A program made the position numbers and the translations under genes. A stretch of 64,000 nucleotides of DNA from Amphiura filiformis (lineage: Eukaryota > Echinodermata > Ophiuroidea > Amphilepidida > Amphiuridae), in assembly GCF_039555335.1 (NCBI RefSeq), contig NC_092628.1:69345706-69409705 (forward strand), written 5' to 3'. The notes under the pieces were generated by a model. It searched no databases and was not told where the DNA came from. It worked only from the letters and a program-made list of their open reading frames with translations. This document shows, piece by piece, positions 11,401-21,330 of the stretch (positions are counted from its first letter, which is position 1; the number at the start of each line of letters is the position of its first letter).

Positions 11401-13268
11401 AAGAAACATTAATTTGTAATTGCAAAATATTCCTTAAAAATTTTGCATTTTGACTACTTGGGTCACTATTTTGAGTTATACTCAAGATCTTTCCTCCCTA
11501 CACAATAGTCTCCCCTCCAATATTATGGATATGGGTTTACAAGACTTACTGTCCAATCACCATACTTCTTACCTACACATTGAAACGTTATGCTAACTAA
11601 AACCTGCTATTTTGCATTTAACAGATCACCCAAATCTATCCTAATGGCTTAGTAAATCGTCAAGGTAAAATCCGTCCTCAGACACCAGGTATCATCAATT
11701 CTGGTTTGCTGTGTAACTATGCCATCACAGAGATCAACATGAGACCTGTAGGGTTCAATGCAACAACACAACAGGTATGTGAATTACTGTTACAGCAAAT
11801 AACAGACCTGTATGGTCTTCACAATAGCAATGTGTAGTAATAGGGCCCAGTGGCTCAGCCCCAAATTTATTGGTTTAGTAAGCTCTTCCAGCCAAAAAGG
11901 TCTAATTTCCAATGCTATGATTCCACATTCTTATTGCAAAGCTTTAGAAGTTCATGACTCAAATGTTGTGGAAAATGAGTTTTTTGTACAATGTACGGTA
12001 CCCAATTATATTTAAACATATTTAAAGGTCGCTCTATGGGTGTATGTACTTACATTGGAGTTAAAGAACTGTAATTATTGGTAGTGAATCAGATGTAGTC
12101 AGAAGGGAGATTCTATAAATATAGTTTTAAATAGCGATGAAGGAACAATATCACATCCTTTCATGACAGTTTACAACTTCCTTTAACCCTTTGACTACTG
12201 TAAAAGTGGTCATTTTCACACGTGTAATTTGCTTCATGCTTTGTCAATTTTTGTCAACTTGTTTAAATTGGCAAGTTTTCTCACAAAACCTATACATAAA
12301 AGGAATATTCACACAATATTATGTTCAGCTGTGTTTAATGCAAAAAACATGAAAATTAATAGTATTGCATTCACTGGCAAGCATAAAATTATGCCACATT
12401 AAAAGAAATTAAGCCCTCTTTACAAATTAAGGAAAACTAAGGCTTTTCTTTGTTACTGTCATTGTCTGTTGAGCATACCAATGCACCTTGAGTTTATGCC
12501 AAATTAGTTGAAGCAGAACAGTTTTAGTATTGACTTACCACTGAAATTTGGATACAGGTCTGGTACCAACCTCTAAACTTGATTTAAAAATGTAGACAAT
12601 TTGCATGGGGTATATGATTTTGTAACTAAAGTGAAAAGATATCCTGTCAAAAATTTGAAATCCGATTTCTTTTCTTCAGAATCACCTTGATGTGTTTTGA
12701 CAATAATAATATACAATAACAATTATAACGAGCCGATCAGGAACAAGACATCAAAACTGATTAGCCATTTAAGGTTAGCAACTATTTTAAACTGTTGCGA
12801 TTTGGTAGTTCACAGCATCTTGCGAATGGTAGTGAGCATTGGCATAAATTGCATTGATCATTTCATAGCCAGTGTGTAGAAGCCAGTGTGTCTTTGAGTT
12901 ATGCTGTAAAGAGGGCTGAAAAAACACTTTAGTAAAACATACATAACTCATTCAGAACAATAAATCAAGCAAGTTTTCAACGTATATGATTTGCAGAATG
13001 AACTTTTGCAAAACATCGAAGTGTTATTTTTCAAAAATATATTGATTTTAATAGACAATGAAAATCAATTTTTTTCTTGGCTGCTTCGACCAACAATACC
13101 TCGTCTAAACACTCTTTAATTATTTGGTATTGTTTTGTTTTTGTGCAGGTTAATGAGATGCTACGCAATGCAGGGCAAGATATCTCCTTGATACTCCACC
13201 CCATTGACTTCATACAGGTACTGAAGGAAGCATCAGCAGTCTCTAACTGGCCATGCAGCAGCTCATAA
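5324..13268 (+). CDS. PH domain adaptor with tandem syntenin-like PDZ domains (10-exon gene model)
   Basis: Predicted multi-exon gene. Coding exons: 5324-5410, 5737-5966 (or 5989), 6333-6588, 8020-8095, 8685-9396, 9829-9936, 10476-10614, 11227-11325, 11625-11774 and 13149-13268, giving about 658 residues. Order of parts: PH domain (about 10-125), acidic and Pro/Ser-rich linker, five Tyr-x-Asn motifs at about 228, 315, 333, 341 and 350, proline-rich SH3-type motifs (about 366-445), then two PDZ-like domains (about 472-545 and 548-640). The PDZ pair and its tail are closest in memory to syntenin, including the HKD start of the second PDZ and the GLL..ITEIN stretch. By analogy with GAB/DOS adaptors it would bind phosphoinositides and recruit Grb2/PI3K-type SH2 proteins in the cytoplasm; that role is inferred. 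No signal peptide or membrane segment is visible. All splice phases agree except exon 2 to 3. Confidence 0.85.
5737..5966 (+). CDS. PH/PDZ adaptor exon 2 (PH core)
   Basis: The acceptor CTCTTACAG precedes CAAGAAAACTGGAAG, phase 0, giving QENWKTKDYYAEL, LVCNLYSCKDNK and YDNYICITPP, which read as middle strands of a PH domain. The strong donor CCA-A/GTAAGT would end the exon at 5989 but leaves phase 1, which does not fit exon 3. The weak donor at 5967 (CTATC/GTCTTC) keeps frame and is used here. The true end is uncertain. Confidence 0.65.
6333..6588 (+). CDS. PH/PDZ adaptor exon 3 (PH C-terminal helix)
   Basis: Acceptor TTTTGATCAG, donor CCA/GTAAGT. The open frame gives SERNDWHDTIVSALRNL, the amphipathic last helix of PH domains with its invariant Trp, followed by an acidic and Pro-rich stretch (SDSDEDFTPHRP). 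The frame needs two bases from the previous exon. The frame implied by the strong exon-2 donor would hit a stop after ten codons. Confidence 0.8.
6751..7117. mobile_element. long fold-back MITE in intron 3
   Basis: Near-palindromic 367-bp element. AAGGTGGTACTACACCCCT at the left pairs with GGGGTGTAGTACTACCTT at the right, and the arms continue for about 150 bp (ATAATATACATAACTTTTG against its complement). There is no coding capacity. It lies wholly inside intron 3, which otherwise (6589-8019) shows only AT-rich sequence. Confidence 0.85.
8020..8095 (+). CDS. PH/PDZ adaptor exon 4
   Basis: Acceptor GTCTTGCAG, donor GATG/GTAAGA. The 76 bp read ENGPESDKPIHPCC...HHHDG in phase 0 in, phase 1 out. 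This joins exactly with exon 5, whose first two bases complete a glycine codon. The exon is short and low in conservation, but both junction phases support it. Confidence 0.7.
8224..8257. repeat. poly(A) tract in intron 4
   Basis: A-rich run in an otherwise featureless intron (8096-8684). It could be the tail of an old retroposon, but no head was recognised. Confidence 0.5.
8685..9396 (+). CDS. PH/PDZ adaptor exon 5 (Tyr-x-Asn and proline-rich region)
   Basis: The 712-bp exon (acceptor CCAACAG, donor CAAGA/GTAAGG) encodes about 237 low-complexity residues. It carries YENV, YMNM, YPNS, YVND and YMNY, all fitting the Grb2 SH2 preference Y-x-N; YMNM also fits the PI3K p85 consensus YxxM. Proline motifs PPPPQLPERN, RPLPQIP and SPPLLPPEKG resemble SH3 ligands. 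Basic clusters such as KHRRSS and KRRPS resemble basophilic kinase sites. This is the docking part of the protein by inference from GAB/DOS/IRS adaptors. Confidence 0.85.
9829..9936 (+). CDS. PH/PDZ adaptor exon 6 (lead-in to PDZ 1)
   Basis: Acceptor TTTTATTCAG, donor TTTAAT/GTAAGT. It reads ELLRDEMSQTNGVVKRF then VVGGKIALVECNDNL, entering the first PDZ-like fold in the way syntenin does (KIGL-type loop). Phase 2 in and out, consistent with both neighbours. Confidence 0.8.
10476..10614 (+). CDS. PH/PDZ adaptor exon 7 (PDZ 1)
   Basis: Acceptor TTGTTACAG, donor GATGAG/GTAATT. It encodes VAGWDASIAALTHSLHIGDN and LTMVNQQMLSSAEFAQQT. The L.IGD.L..VN pattern is the PDZ signature around strands 4-5 and the second helix. 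Phase 0 out. Confidence 0.85.
10735..10963. mobile_element. MITE family 'TGTGACAYGATCTGG', copy 1
   Basis: Inverted ends TGTGACATGATCTGG and CAAGATCGTGTCA are flanked by TA on both sides. The inner arms GGAGGCCAAAGG and CCTTTGGCCTCC are typical of the family. It lies in intron 7 of the PH/PDZ gene. Related copies are at 18624-18876 and 31876-32073. The TA flanks suggest Tc1/mariner-type mobilisation. Confidence 0.85.
11227..11325 (+). CDS. PH/PDZ adaptor exon 8 (start of PDZ 2)
   Basis: Exactly 33 codons, phase 0 at both ends (acceptor GCATTCAG, donor GAG/GTATGT). It encodes VSLKLQRIPYGILVTLHKD then QTLGIAVDGNE, where TLGI is the carboxylate-binding loop of the second PDZ. The HKD...G..G pattern recalls syntenin PDZ2. 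Confidence 0.85.
11625..11774 (+). CDS. PH/PDZ adaptor exon 9 (PDZ 2)
   Basis: Exactly 50 codons, phase 0 at both ends (acceptor TTTAACAG, donor CAACAG/GTATGT). It carries ITQIYPNGLVNRQG and SGLLCNYAITEINMRPVGF, corresponding to PDZ strands 3-5 and the start of helix B. Confidence 0.85.
11775..13148. other. intron 9, no supported feature
   Basis: AT-rich sequence without exon-like frames. A 13-bp inverted pair AGCCCTCTTTACA (about 12412) and TGTAAAGAGGGCT (about 12905) may mark a worn insertion, but nothing else supports it. Confidence 0.4.
13149..13268 (+). CDS. PH/PDZ adaptor exon 10 (end of PDZ 2 and stop)
   Basis: Acceptor TTTTTGTGCAG. It encodes VNEMLRNAGQDISLILHP, the last helix and strand of the PDZ fold, then IDFIQVLKEA, similar in position to the syntenin C-terminal extension. 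It ends ...WPCSSS with TAA at 13266-13268. The tail does not look like a PDZ ligand. Confidence 0.85.
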   Translation, partial: VNEMLRNAGQDISLILHPIDFIQVLKEASAVSNWPCSSS

Positions 13269-13500
13269 TTAAACTCATAACAATGAAAGTAGGTTATTGA
13301 GATGTATGGGAAAGTTTAAGAATGTGTAACTTTTTAACTTTTTACCAAATCGATAGAACAAAATAATGACTGGTTTCAAGGCAGACATATTTGGAATGAA
13401 GTACTTTTGATGACTTTCGTTTCTACACAAACCAGGAAGTATACAGACAAATAATCTGGTTGTAGATTAAGATTTCTCAATACACAACCAATAAAAGATA
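13269..13500 (+). other. probable 3' UTR with AATAAA signal
   Basis: Non-coding sequence after the PH/PDZ stop. The first canonical AATAAA on the + strand is at about 13490-13495, so the transcript may end shortly after. Later AATAAA-type signals leave longer isoforms possible. Confidence 0.4.
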
Positions 13501-15349
13501 CCCCTGGGAAGATGTACATGTAGGTCTTGACAAGCAAAAGCAAAGCAATGCCTAGTTTCTAAACAAGGGATTTTTTTAAAAAAGTTACAATTTCATGTAC
13601 TTTTAACAACAATATTAACATTGACCTTGTCGTTCCACATACTGTCTGCCTTTTATGTTTAACTTGAACAAAGTTCATCTTTCCAAACCAGTAGAGCATT
13701 AATTCTATAACAATGTATTTCAATATCCAGTAGTCATTTCTTCATATGCTATATAGAATTTTTGTAATCACAAAGGTTATTTTGTACTTGTACTTTCAAC
13801 AATCAATCTATTTATATTATATTTTGACAATTGCATTCTGATGCATATTTATGTGTATACCATTATTAATAATATAATCACTTGACTACTTTTATCCAAA
13901 CAAAGGATTGCTGATACTGACAAAATGTTTATACCATTTTAAGTACCGGTAGAATTAGATAAGGTCTTATAGTAGAACCTTACTGACTTACTACTAATAT
14001 TAATGTCTAGTTAGACATTGTTTGATACAGACCAAAGAGTAATATGCTATGCATAAGATTGTTTGCCACAGTTTTACTACGCTGGTATATCCTGTCTCAC
14101 TGAAGTATGAAACATATCCATAATACCATCAACATGTGCGGTTTGACCATGTTGGCCTACATAGACGTTGGCTGAATAGCTAAGCAAAGTATAAAATTTG
14201 TCGAAGCGTCAGCTACAATGTATCACTGCCTTTTTGCAGCAATGTTGGATATTTTTACTTTGCAGTGCAATGCATTTTTATACTTCATATGACAACATTT
14301 TTTCATACTTCAGTGGGATAGAGTATATAACTAGTGTTTTATATAGTGTGCTATTTATATAATTATTGTAAAAAAGTTGTAATCGTAGTGTAAAAAGGTT
14401 GTAATAATAGTGTAAAAATATATATTTACATACAGTATCATTGTGGGTAACTGTAAGAGCCAAAATGCTTACACATCATGAATAACTTGGAAGTCTAAGG
14501 GTTACTCATGCAACTTAAAGGAGTGGAAATGTTGTTCTTTGTGAACAATGCCAAGTAAAATAAAGGTGTTAAACTCACATTTTTGGTGATATTTCCCCAC
14601 TACACTAGTGGTTTCATCAAACTGGCAACCCATCACATCTGACTGCTTCCTTTTAAAGGCATGAAAGTGTCCCTTTAAAAGGATTGAATTAGTGTCCTAT
14701 ACTGTCAGGCAGTCAATGCTACAGGAAGATAATGGTATTCATTACTTTCTTACATAATAAAGTGATGTGTACACTAGAGTGTCAGTAGTAACATTCTGTT
14801 GAATCAAGTTAAACATTGATATCTCCTATTACTCTAGCTGTGGCAAGTGAAACATCCCATTTGATCCATGATCTGTCCATTTGTGCTACGATACGCTGTA
14901 TTTAAAAACATAAATGGAGAATTGGGATGTGTCTTACAAGTCACAGGCTGGAACAGTTATAGTTGTCAATGAAGCACATGGTGTACTACATTCACTCGGT
15001 CGGACATTCGGGAACATTGTCCCCTTCGCACAAGTGCGCGCATAGCAACCAGCTCGAGAAAGGGGAACTGCACATGCGCACACTGGTTTTACAAGGCTAT
15101 TTCCCCTTTGTGACATCAGCCCGACCAAGAGAATAGGGCTGGAGAGAGGACCAAAAAGTCCAAATCTGCATACATGTATGTGTGCATCCATATTGGGTGT
15201 TCAAAAGAAAACATGTATAAGGGAATTCCATGAATGAGAATCTAGATGTATAGTCATTTTGCAGCATTGCTTAAATGACAAATGTAATTCACTTATTTAT
15301 GTCAACAGCACTTTTATATCATGATATGCTGATGGTATGTATAAAGTTA
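13501..15349. other. intergenic, no supported gene
   Basis: AT-rich except for a GC-richer patch near 14990-15140. No exon with recognisable similarity on either strand. Confidence 0.5.
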
Positions 15350-15481
15350 GTAGAGAGATTGCGATTTCCAAACGTATCATCGAATGTATGTGGAATCTAT
15401 TCGAAATCCTGTCACAGGAGAGTGATTTTGAATAGATTCTACGTACGTTCAATATGTACGTTGGAAATCGCAATCTCTCTA
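15350..15481. mobile_element. fold-back element, 132 bp
   Basis: TAGAGAGATTGCGATTTCCAA at the left is mirrored by TTGGAAATCGCAATCTCTCT at the right, and the inner arms (AGATTCTACGTAC-like) continue the pairing. No coding capacity. Confidence 0.75.
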
Positions 15482-15489
15482 ATGCCACT

Positions 15490-15800
15490 TTAATATTATG
15501 TCTACTATGTATCTTTATGTATATATTTTTGTAATAAGGTCTTGGAACAACTGGGAGACCAGTACTTTGTTTTCAATCAAAAAAGATTGCATAACACTAC
15601 TATTATGTATTTTTATACCAAATGTACTCCAAAGAAGATTTTACTTCTATATTCCTATGATATTTTAATACTATGTTTACTATGTACCTTTATGTATATA
15701 TTTTGTTATATGGTCTTGGAACACTTGGGAGACCAGTACTTTGTTTTCAATCAAAAAAGATTGAACAATACCAATATTATGTATTTTATATCAAATGTAC
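15490..15800. repeat. two-copy tandem duplication, period about 178 bp
   Basis: GGTCTTGGAACA..TGGGAGACC and GACCAGTACTTTGTTTTCAA occur at about 15537-15580 and again at about 15713-15757, with homologous flanks (CTACTATGTA.CTTTATGTAT and CAAATGTACTCCAAA). Confidence 0.85.
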
Positions 15801-16534
15801 TCCAAACAAGAGTTTATACAAAATCCTAGAACTATATAACTTTGTTTTGAAACTATTCAACTTAATATGTTCTGTTGTCATTCTACTATGGTAAACCTCC
15901 ACATGTCAATGATGGTAAATAATCATGGAATCGTGGGAAAATTGTTTGTTTGTTTTCATTCCAATCAAGTTTTTACATTGTCAATCATGTTGTGGTGGTA
16001 AATCCCAACATCGTTGTCTATTATGCCAATTTGCCAGGTTTGTTTACATCTTGGGCTTTCATCCTATTCTAATTAAAAGTTTCGATGATCGTATTGTGAT
16101 ACCAATCTATTATCTTACAGCTCAGATTCAATGGTTCTGCTTTTATTTCTATATCTAATCCAAGGTTGAAATGTTATTGTGGAGTGATGGGAATCCATGA
16201 TTCTAGTTTCAATTTGTTTCAGCGTCTTTCAGTTTTTCTTCCATTCTGAGAGTTGAGATATTTTGTTTTGGTGGTAAATTCCAAATTAATACTCTCTGTG
16301 ATCTTATGTTTTAACAGATTTGTCTAAATTGAGAAAGGTCTTGATGTTTTACTTTTATTTTCAATTTATTTGATACAGAGCCAATGTGGTGTATATCATT
16401 TGACTGAATTTTGTACTATTCAAACTTTTCAACTTTGTAACATATATATGTTAAGTATTTGTGTATATAGAACGGGGAGAAAGAACCACCCATCATACCC
16501 TAGAACATTTTAAAGATGTATCTGCCTGTGCAGA

Positions 16535-17075
16535 GACTTGAACCCCAGACCCTCCAAAGATGCCTGTGCAGAGACCTGAACTCCAGACCCTCTAAAGATG
16601 TATACAGCTGTGTAACATTAAAATTATATATTTTGCATTAGAGGAATTTTATGTAAGCCTATAAAAAGCTGTAACTGATATTTTCACAGTAACAACCAAC
16701 TATACATATACAATTTAACTGTTCTGTTTTATGATGATATTATTATTGTACATTCACATGCCAAGTAATATTTCAGATACTGGCTAGTGTATACATATTT
16801 CAAAAGTACTGAATTATTCAGAAAAATATTCAAAATTGGTATAAGAATGATCACTTTTTAAAACTCTATGCAATGTTAACATTCAATTATGCATTACATT
16901 ATAATATTCTTTATTTTATGATGCATACCATGTATGCAGTTTTTGTATTTTATTGTTAGAAAATATGTAATAAAAGAGTGTCTTTGGGCATTAATCTGAA
17001 ACTATTGAAAGGTACAACTATTTGCGTCATTTGTTTGTTTTGTGATTTCTATCGAAACACACTTGGGTCAAATAA
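16535..17075. repeat. segmental duplication, copy 1
   Basis: The segment beginning CTGTGCAGAGACCTGAACTCC and running through GGCATTA..CTGAAACTATTG recurs in direct orientation at 17745-18290 with modest divergence. No coding content recognised. Confidence 0.8.
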
Positions 17076-17127
17076 CACACAAGTTTGTCATGAACTTACC
17101 ATACAAACAGCTGTAGTAAATGTGGCT

Positions 17128-17235
17128 GAAAGTATGATATGGTATAAAAAACGGCAGGAATTGAGGGCAGAGTCATACTTCATTCTGGTGATTACTGTAG
17201 TGGAAGAAATTTTTCTTTGCTAAAATTGCAATACA
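17128..17235. repeat. inverted-duplication arm (without MITE)
   Basis: This stretch (CTGAAAGTATGATATGG..., AACGGCAGGAATTGAGG, GTGGAAGAAAT) recurs inverted at about 18505-18905. The inverted copy is interrupted by a MITE at 18624-18876; here the site is empty, at the TA of 17138-17139. Confidence 0.8.
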
Positions 17236-17744
17236 GTACAGGCTCACTGCTTCTCACGCGGGAACTGGTAGTTTTGTTCCTAGGATGTGATGTGTTCTTA
17301 TATAAAAGTGTTTGACCTTGCACAGCAACTATGTGGTAGTCATGTGGGATTCCATTTTGAGCTAGATAGGCCCTACATTGTTAATTCCAGAAAGCCTTGG
17401 CAAATTTAATGCAAAATATGTCATTGCAAAAAGAACCCTCTTCGCGAAACAGTAACAAAATTTTAGACAATGACCGCTAAGTACAAGACAAAAAACAACT
17501 TTTCTTGGCATATTGACAGAGGATCTTTGGCAAAGAAAGTTGCATATTGCTAAAACAATATTTAATAACTTTTATTACGTTTTTTTAACCCGCAAGCGCA
17601 AAACTATAACTACCAGGCACGCAGTTTATCACTGCCGGCATTCGCCTCAGAAAAAAATGATCGTAAACAGATGTTTTAAATCCCTCAACAAGTCCTTTCA
17701 AGATTATTTACATATTTCTAACATCGATGAATATTACTATTCCC

Positions 17745-18290
17745 TCCAAAGATATCTGTGCAGAGACCTGAACTCCAGACCCTCCAAAGATGTATACAGC
17801 TGTGTAACATTCAAATTATATATTTTGCATTTTAGAGGAATTTAATGTAAGCCTATAAAAAGCTATAACTGATATTTTCGCAGTAAGAACCAACTATGCA
17901 TATACAATTTAACTGTTCTGTTTATGATGATATAATTATTGTACATTCACATGACCAATAATTTCTCAGAAACTGACTTGTGTATACATATTTTAAAGAA
18001 GTATTGAATTATTCAGAAAACAAAATTCAAATTGGTATTAGTAGTATCACTATTTAAAACTATGCAATGTCAACATTCAATTATGCATTACATTATATAT
18101 TCTTTATTTTATGATGCATACCATGTATGCAGCTTTTAGCATTTTCTTGTATTTATTGATTATATATTTTCACAAAATATATAATAAAGAGTGTCTTTGG
18201 GCATTATGCTGAAACTATTGAAAGGTACAACTATTTGCGTCATTTGTTTGTTTGTTTTGTGATTTCTAGAAACACACTTGAATCAAAAAG
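17745..18290. repeat. segmental duplication, copy 2
   Basis: Direct copy of 16535-17075 with small indels, such as an extra TTTG block near 18250. A short near-repeat of its last part follows at 18320-18395 (GTGATTTCTAGAAACRCACTTG). Confidence 0.8.
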
Positions 18291-18623
18291 GTATATAAAT
18301 CTATTTATATATCTATTTACATAAAAACATTTGCGTCATTTGTTTTGTGATTTCTAGAAACGCACTTGAATCACAAAGGGATATAAATCTATTTATATAT
18401 CTATTTGCATTCAACAGGTACATTTGATTGCAGTGCGCATGGAGTAGTGTATGTGCACAAATTCTGGCTCTAAATATGTGTGTGCGTTGATGTGTGCTGT
18501 ATTGCAATTTTAGCAAAGACATAATTTGCATAGATTTTAACAAAAGAAAGATTTCTTCCACTTCAGTAATCACCAGAATGTAGTACGACTCTGACCTCAA
18601 TTCCTGCCGTTTCTTATACTATA

Positions 18624-18876
18624 TGTGACACAATCTGGTCCATGGGGGAAAAAGGAGGCATTTTTAAAAATTGAGTTACTGTAATTATTACATTATACAT
18701 ACAATAGGCTATCATTTACTGAAAACACCAAAGGTCTAGCATACTTGGTTCTTAAGTTATGAAGCTTTCTGATGTCTATTTTCTTATGTATTTTATTGTT
18801 TTTTACTCCATAGTTTTACCTTTATCTCAGTTTTAAATTTGCCGCCTTTGGCCCCCATGGACCAGATCGTGTTGCA
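18624..18876. mobile_element. MITE family 'TGTGACAYGATCTGG', copy 2
   Basis: Ends TGTGACACAATCTGGTCC and GGACCAGATCGTGTTGCA are flanked by TA. The 253-bp interior matches copy 1 (CACCAAAGGTCTAGCATA, TTATGTATTTTATTG). The paralogous sequence at 17128-17160 lacks the element and has one TA, so both the insertion boundaries and a TA target duplication are directly visible. Confidence 0.9.
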
Positions 18877-18905
18877 TATCATACTTTCAGCCATATTTAC
18901 TGCAG

Positions 18906-19991
18906 CCATTTTATGGTAAATTCATCACATACTTGTGTTACAAGTAGCACATTTTAGTGTATAGCACTTGTATTTGAAAAAAAAACCAAGAAAATTGCAT
19001 CACAAGCTAGATAGAGCCAAAGTTTACAATCACTTGAAAGAAAAATTGTTTAACTGTGACAAAAGAACAATTCTTGCTGCATGTCTTGTGATCGACCACA
19101 AAAACTACTGGTAACAATGATTAACAAATTCATCCAAACGTGAAATTTGAACTGTCATGTCTATTTTACTGCACTGCAGTATGCTCAACTTGATTTGCTG
19201 ACAATATTGGAATGTGTCCTATACAAATACATCAACACAATACATTTCATATTTGAACTAGAATTGAACAGTAACTTTGATCTACAAAAACAAACATTGC
19301 TTCATTTTAGGTGGTTATCGTATATTGTATTATCTAAATTCACATCTGTAGAAACAAATTTCGATGCTTTTGAACAAAGAAATATCAAGAATAATCCAAA
19401 TTTAAGAGAATTGATTTGTATATTTAGGGCCTAATTCCAAAAGGTTATTTTTAATAAAATATTTGGTTTGAAATTGTTTTTTAAATACAGGGTACATCAC
19501 AAAAACAGTCTCCTCGGCTTTATGTGTATAATGGCAGCTATTTAAATACAATTTTCACAGCTATAAAGCTACTGACTGCGAGATCTAGATAGAAATAAAA
19601 ATGAAAAATGTAAATGGTCATGGTTAAAAATTTGAGACACAACCTATTGAATGGGATTGACATTTTGAAATTGCCCAGGCCCAAATCCAAATTATATCAT
19701 ATTGACCAAATTGGTACCTCTAAAAAGCATCAAAACATTTTTAATTTTTTTTAAAAACAATAGAAAATAAAGAATTTCCCTGCACATTTATTGATTTATT
19801 TTTCACTCCCTTTTAATCAAGCAATATTTGGCCCCAAAACATAATATTTTCACATTGATTTTATTCTTCTAAATTTGTGTGGGTCTGAAATTGCCAAGTA
19901 AGACAACATCTCAAAAATATCAGAATAGTGAAATAAATATTGAAGAATGTAAATACTATCAGTGATGATTCAGTAAAATAATATCACTTAC
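18906..19991. other. intergenic, no supported gene
   Basis: AT-rich sequence. The open frame near 19147-19434 shows no family resemblance and no clear splice context. Confidence 0.5.
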
Positions 19992-20097
19992 TTGGAACAA
20001 TGACAAACAGAGGCTACGAAGGTCCTGTCATCTGCCTCTGGTTTAGGATTCCCAAATCCTCCTCCATTTACTTGAACATGATGCCTGTCATAGCTTC
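19992..20097 (-). pseudogene. orphan duplicated FAM20 catalytic exon with in-frame deletion
   Basis: Reverse strand: acceptor CCCTCTGCAG, then SYDRHHVQVNGGGFGNPKPEADDRTFVASV..., donor CCAA/GTAAGT. It aligns with the functional exon at 34180-34327 (NYDRHHFDQL...IDNGKGFGNPKPEADDKTF) but is 42 bp shorter. Fourteen codons are lost, the DNG aspartate needed for metal binding reads VNG, and a QCC cysteine is gone. Phases at both ends are preserved and there is no stop. Homology extends into the upstream intron with a shared tRNA-like SINE. No partner exons were found nearby, so it is called a gene fragment. Confidence 0.8.
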
Positions 20098-20324
20098 CTG
20101 CAGAGGGGGATAAACATTACTTGTTGTATTAATAGAAAGCAGACAGATCCACAGTGTTTGAGAAAGGAAAGGGAACATTTTGATAAATTTTCAACTTATT
20201 TTTTATTCACATTTTCCTTTAGTCAATGTACCAAGCTGATGTTTAAATGTATAATTATTGAGTAAGTGCAACAGTCTAACGGACATTGGGTCAAGATGGA
20301 AACCCATAGATAATAAATCTGGTC

Positions 20325-20410
20325 TATCTTAACTCGTTCACTAGCTCCATTTGGTAGAGCAATGTACTGCTAAACTGAAATTAGTATAGTTTCAGCCCTT
20401 GACTGTTTAC
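20325..20410 (+). mobile_element. degenerate tRNA-derived SINE head (duplicated with FAM20 exon)
   Basis: CACTAGCTCCATTTGGTAGAGCA resembles a tRNA A-box region, and a weak B-box-like stretch follows. The equivalent position in the 34-kb copy carries CACTGGCTCAATTGATAGAGCA, so the element predates the duplication. Not a functional tRNA. Confidence 0.5.
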
Positions 20411-20788
20411 CTTTCTACCTTTGCCTACTTGATGTATTTCAGTAGAACCTCTTTACATTTGATTGAAACCATATCAAAACAAATGATAGTTTTGTAGATA
20501 TAGTGTCCCTGAATCAATATAAAATGGAAAATGTTGAATTGTTTTAGCTGCATTTCAAAATTGACATTGTGACACCCAACTCATGATACTAAATTTAATA
20601 CTGTTTTTTACTATTATGCTTATTTTTGCAAAGTCTAGTAAGACTCTACCTGTTCTTCTTCTTGTTCCTTGTCATCTCTGCTGCAAAGCTTTCTGGTTCA
20701 CTTCCCTTCTCCCAAATCAGATATGAAGAATTCACATCTAAAATTGATATCATGACATTTCTGTGTTGAACTGTGAAAGCATGAGCAC

Positions 20789-21330
20789 ACCCAGCAAACA
20801 CAAAACGTTTTACAGAAAATTGTCGGGTTGTATATTAAAGGGTAGAAAAACGTTTTTAATAACATTCCCGAAACATTTTCGAAAAACTTGATGCAAAACG
20901 GGCTAATAGAGTTTTACAAACATGCTTGCAAATATGATGAGTTTCTAAAACTGGGATCAAGAAAATCCCCAAATGGAAAATCAACTGGCAACACCAAGAC
21001 ATGCACTGGAGATACATCCAGCATCAGTTGCCAGTAGGAATCACTCATCAAGTGTTGACAAAGGCAACAGTGTGTGCTGAAACGCACACAAATGCAATTT
21101 CTGGATCAGATGCAACAAACTTTGTTTACTGATATTTGCAAACAATATTTTACAATAATATGTTTACATTTTTAAAATGTTGTAGTTTTTTCATATAAAA
21201 CGTTATAAAAACGTTTTCATGACCTTAATATAACCCGACATTTAAATGTTATTAAAACATTTGGAATAAAACCAAAATGTGTTAATATCATGTTTATAAT
21301 GTTCTAAAAACATTTTTGTGTTTGCTGGGT
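20789..21330. mobile_element. fold-back transposon with ACCCAGCAAACACAAAA ends, interrupted
   Basis: The ends ACCCAGCAAACACAAAA and TTTTTGTGTTTGCTGGGT are perfect TIRs. The inner arms contain repeated AAAACGTTTT-like blocks and AACCCGACA. A GC-richer, non-repetitive segment at about 20940-21135 sits in the middle and may be a nested insertion. No transposase frame. Confidence 0.8.

Noticed and set aside
12411..12918. MITE bounded by AGCCCTCTTTACA and its inverse in intron 9.
   Set aside because: Only 13 bp of inverted sequence over about 500 bp, with no further arm pairing or target duplication visible.
20650..20737. Possible 88-bp reverse-strand exon (NSSYLIWEKGSEPESFAAEM...) with AG and GT edges, upstream of the orphan FAM20 exon.
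   Set aside because: It does not resemble any FAM20 exon, its end phase does not match the orphan exon, and I cannot place it in a family.
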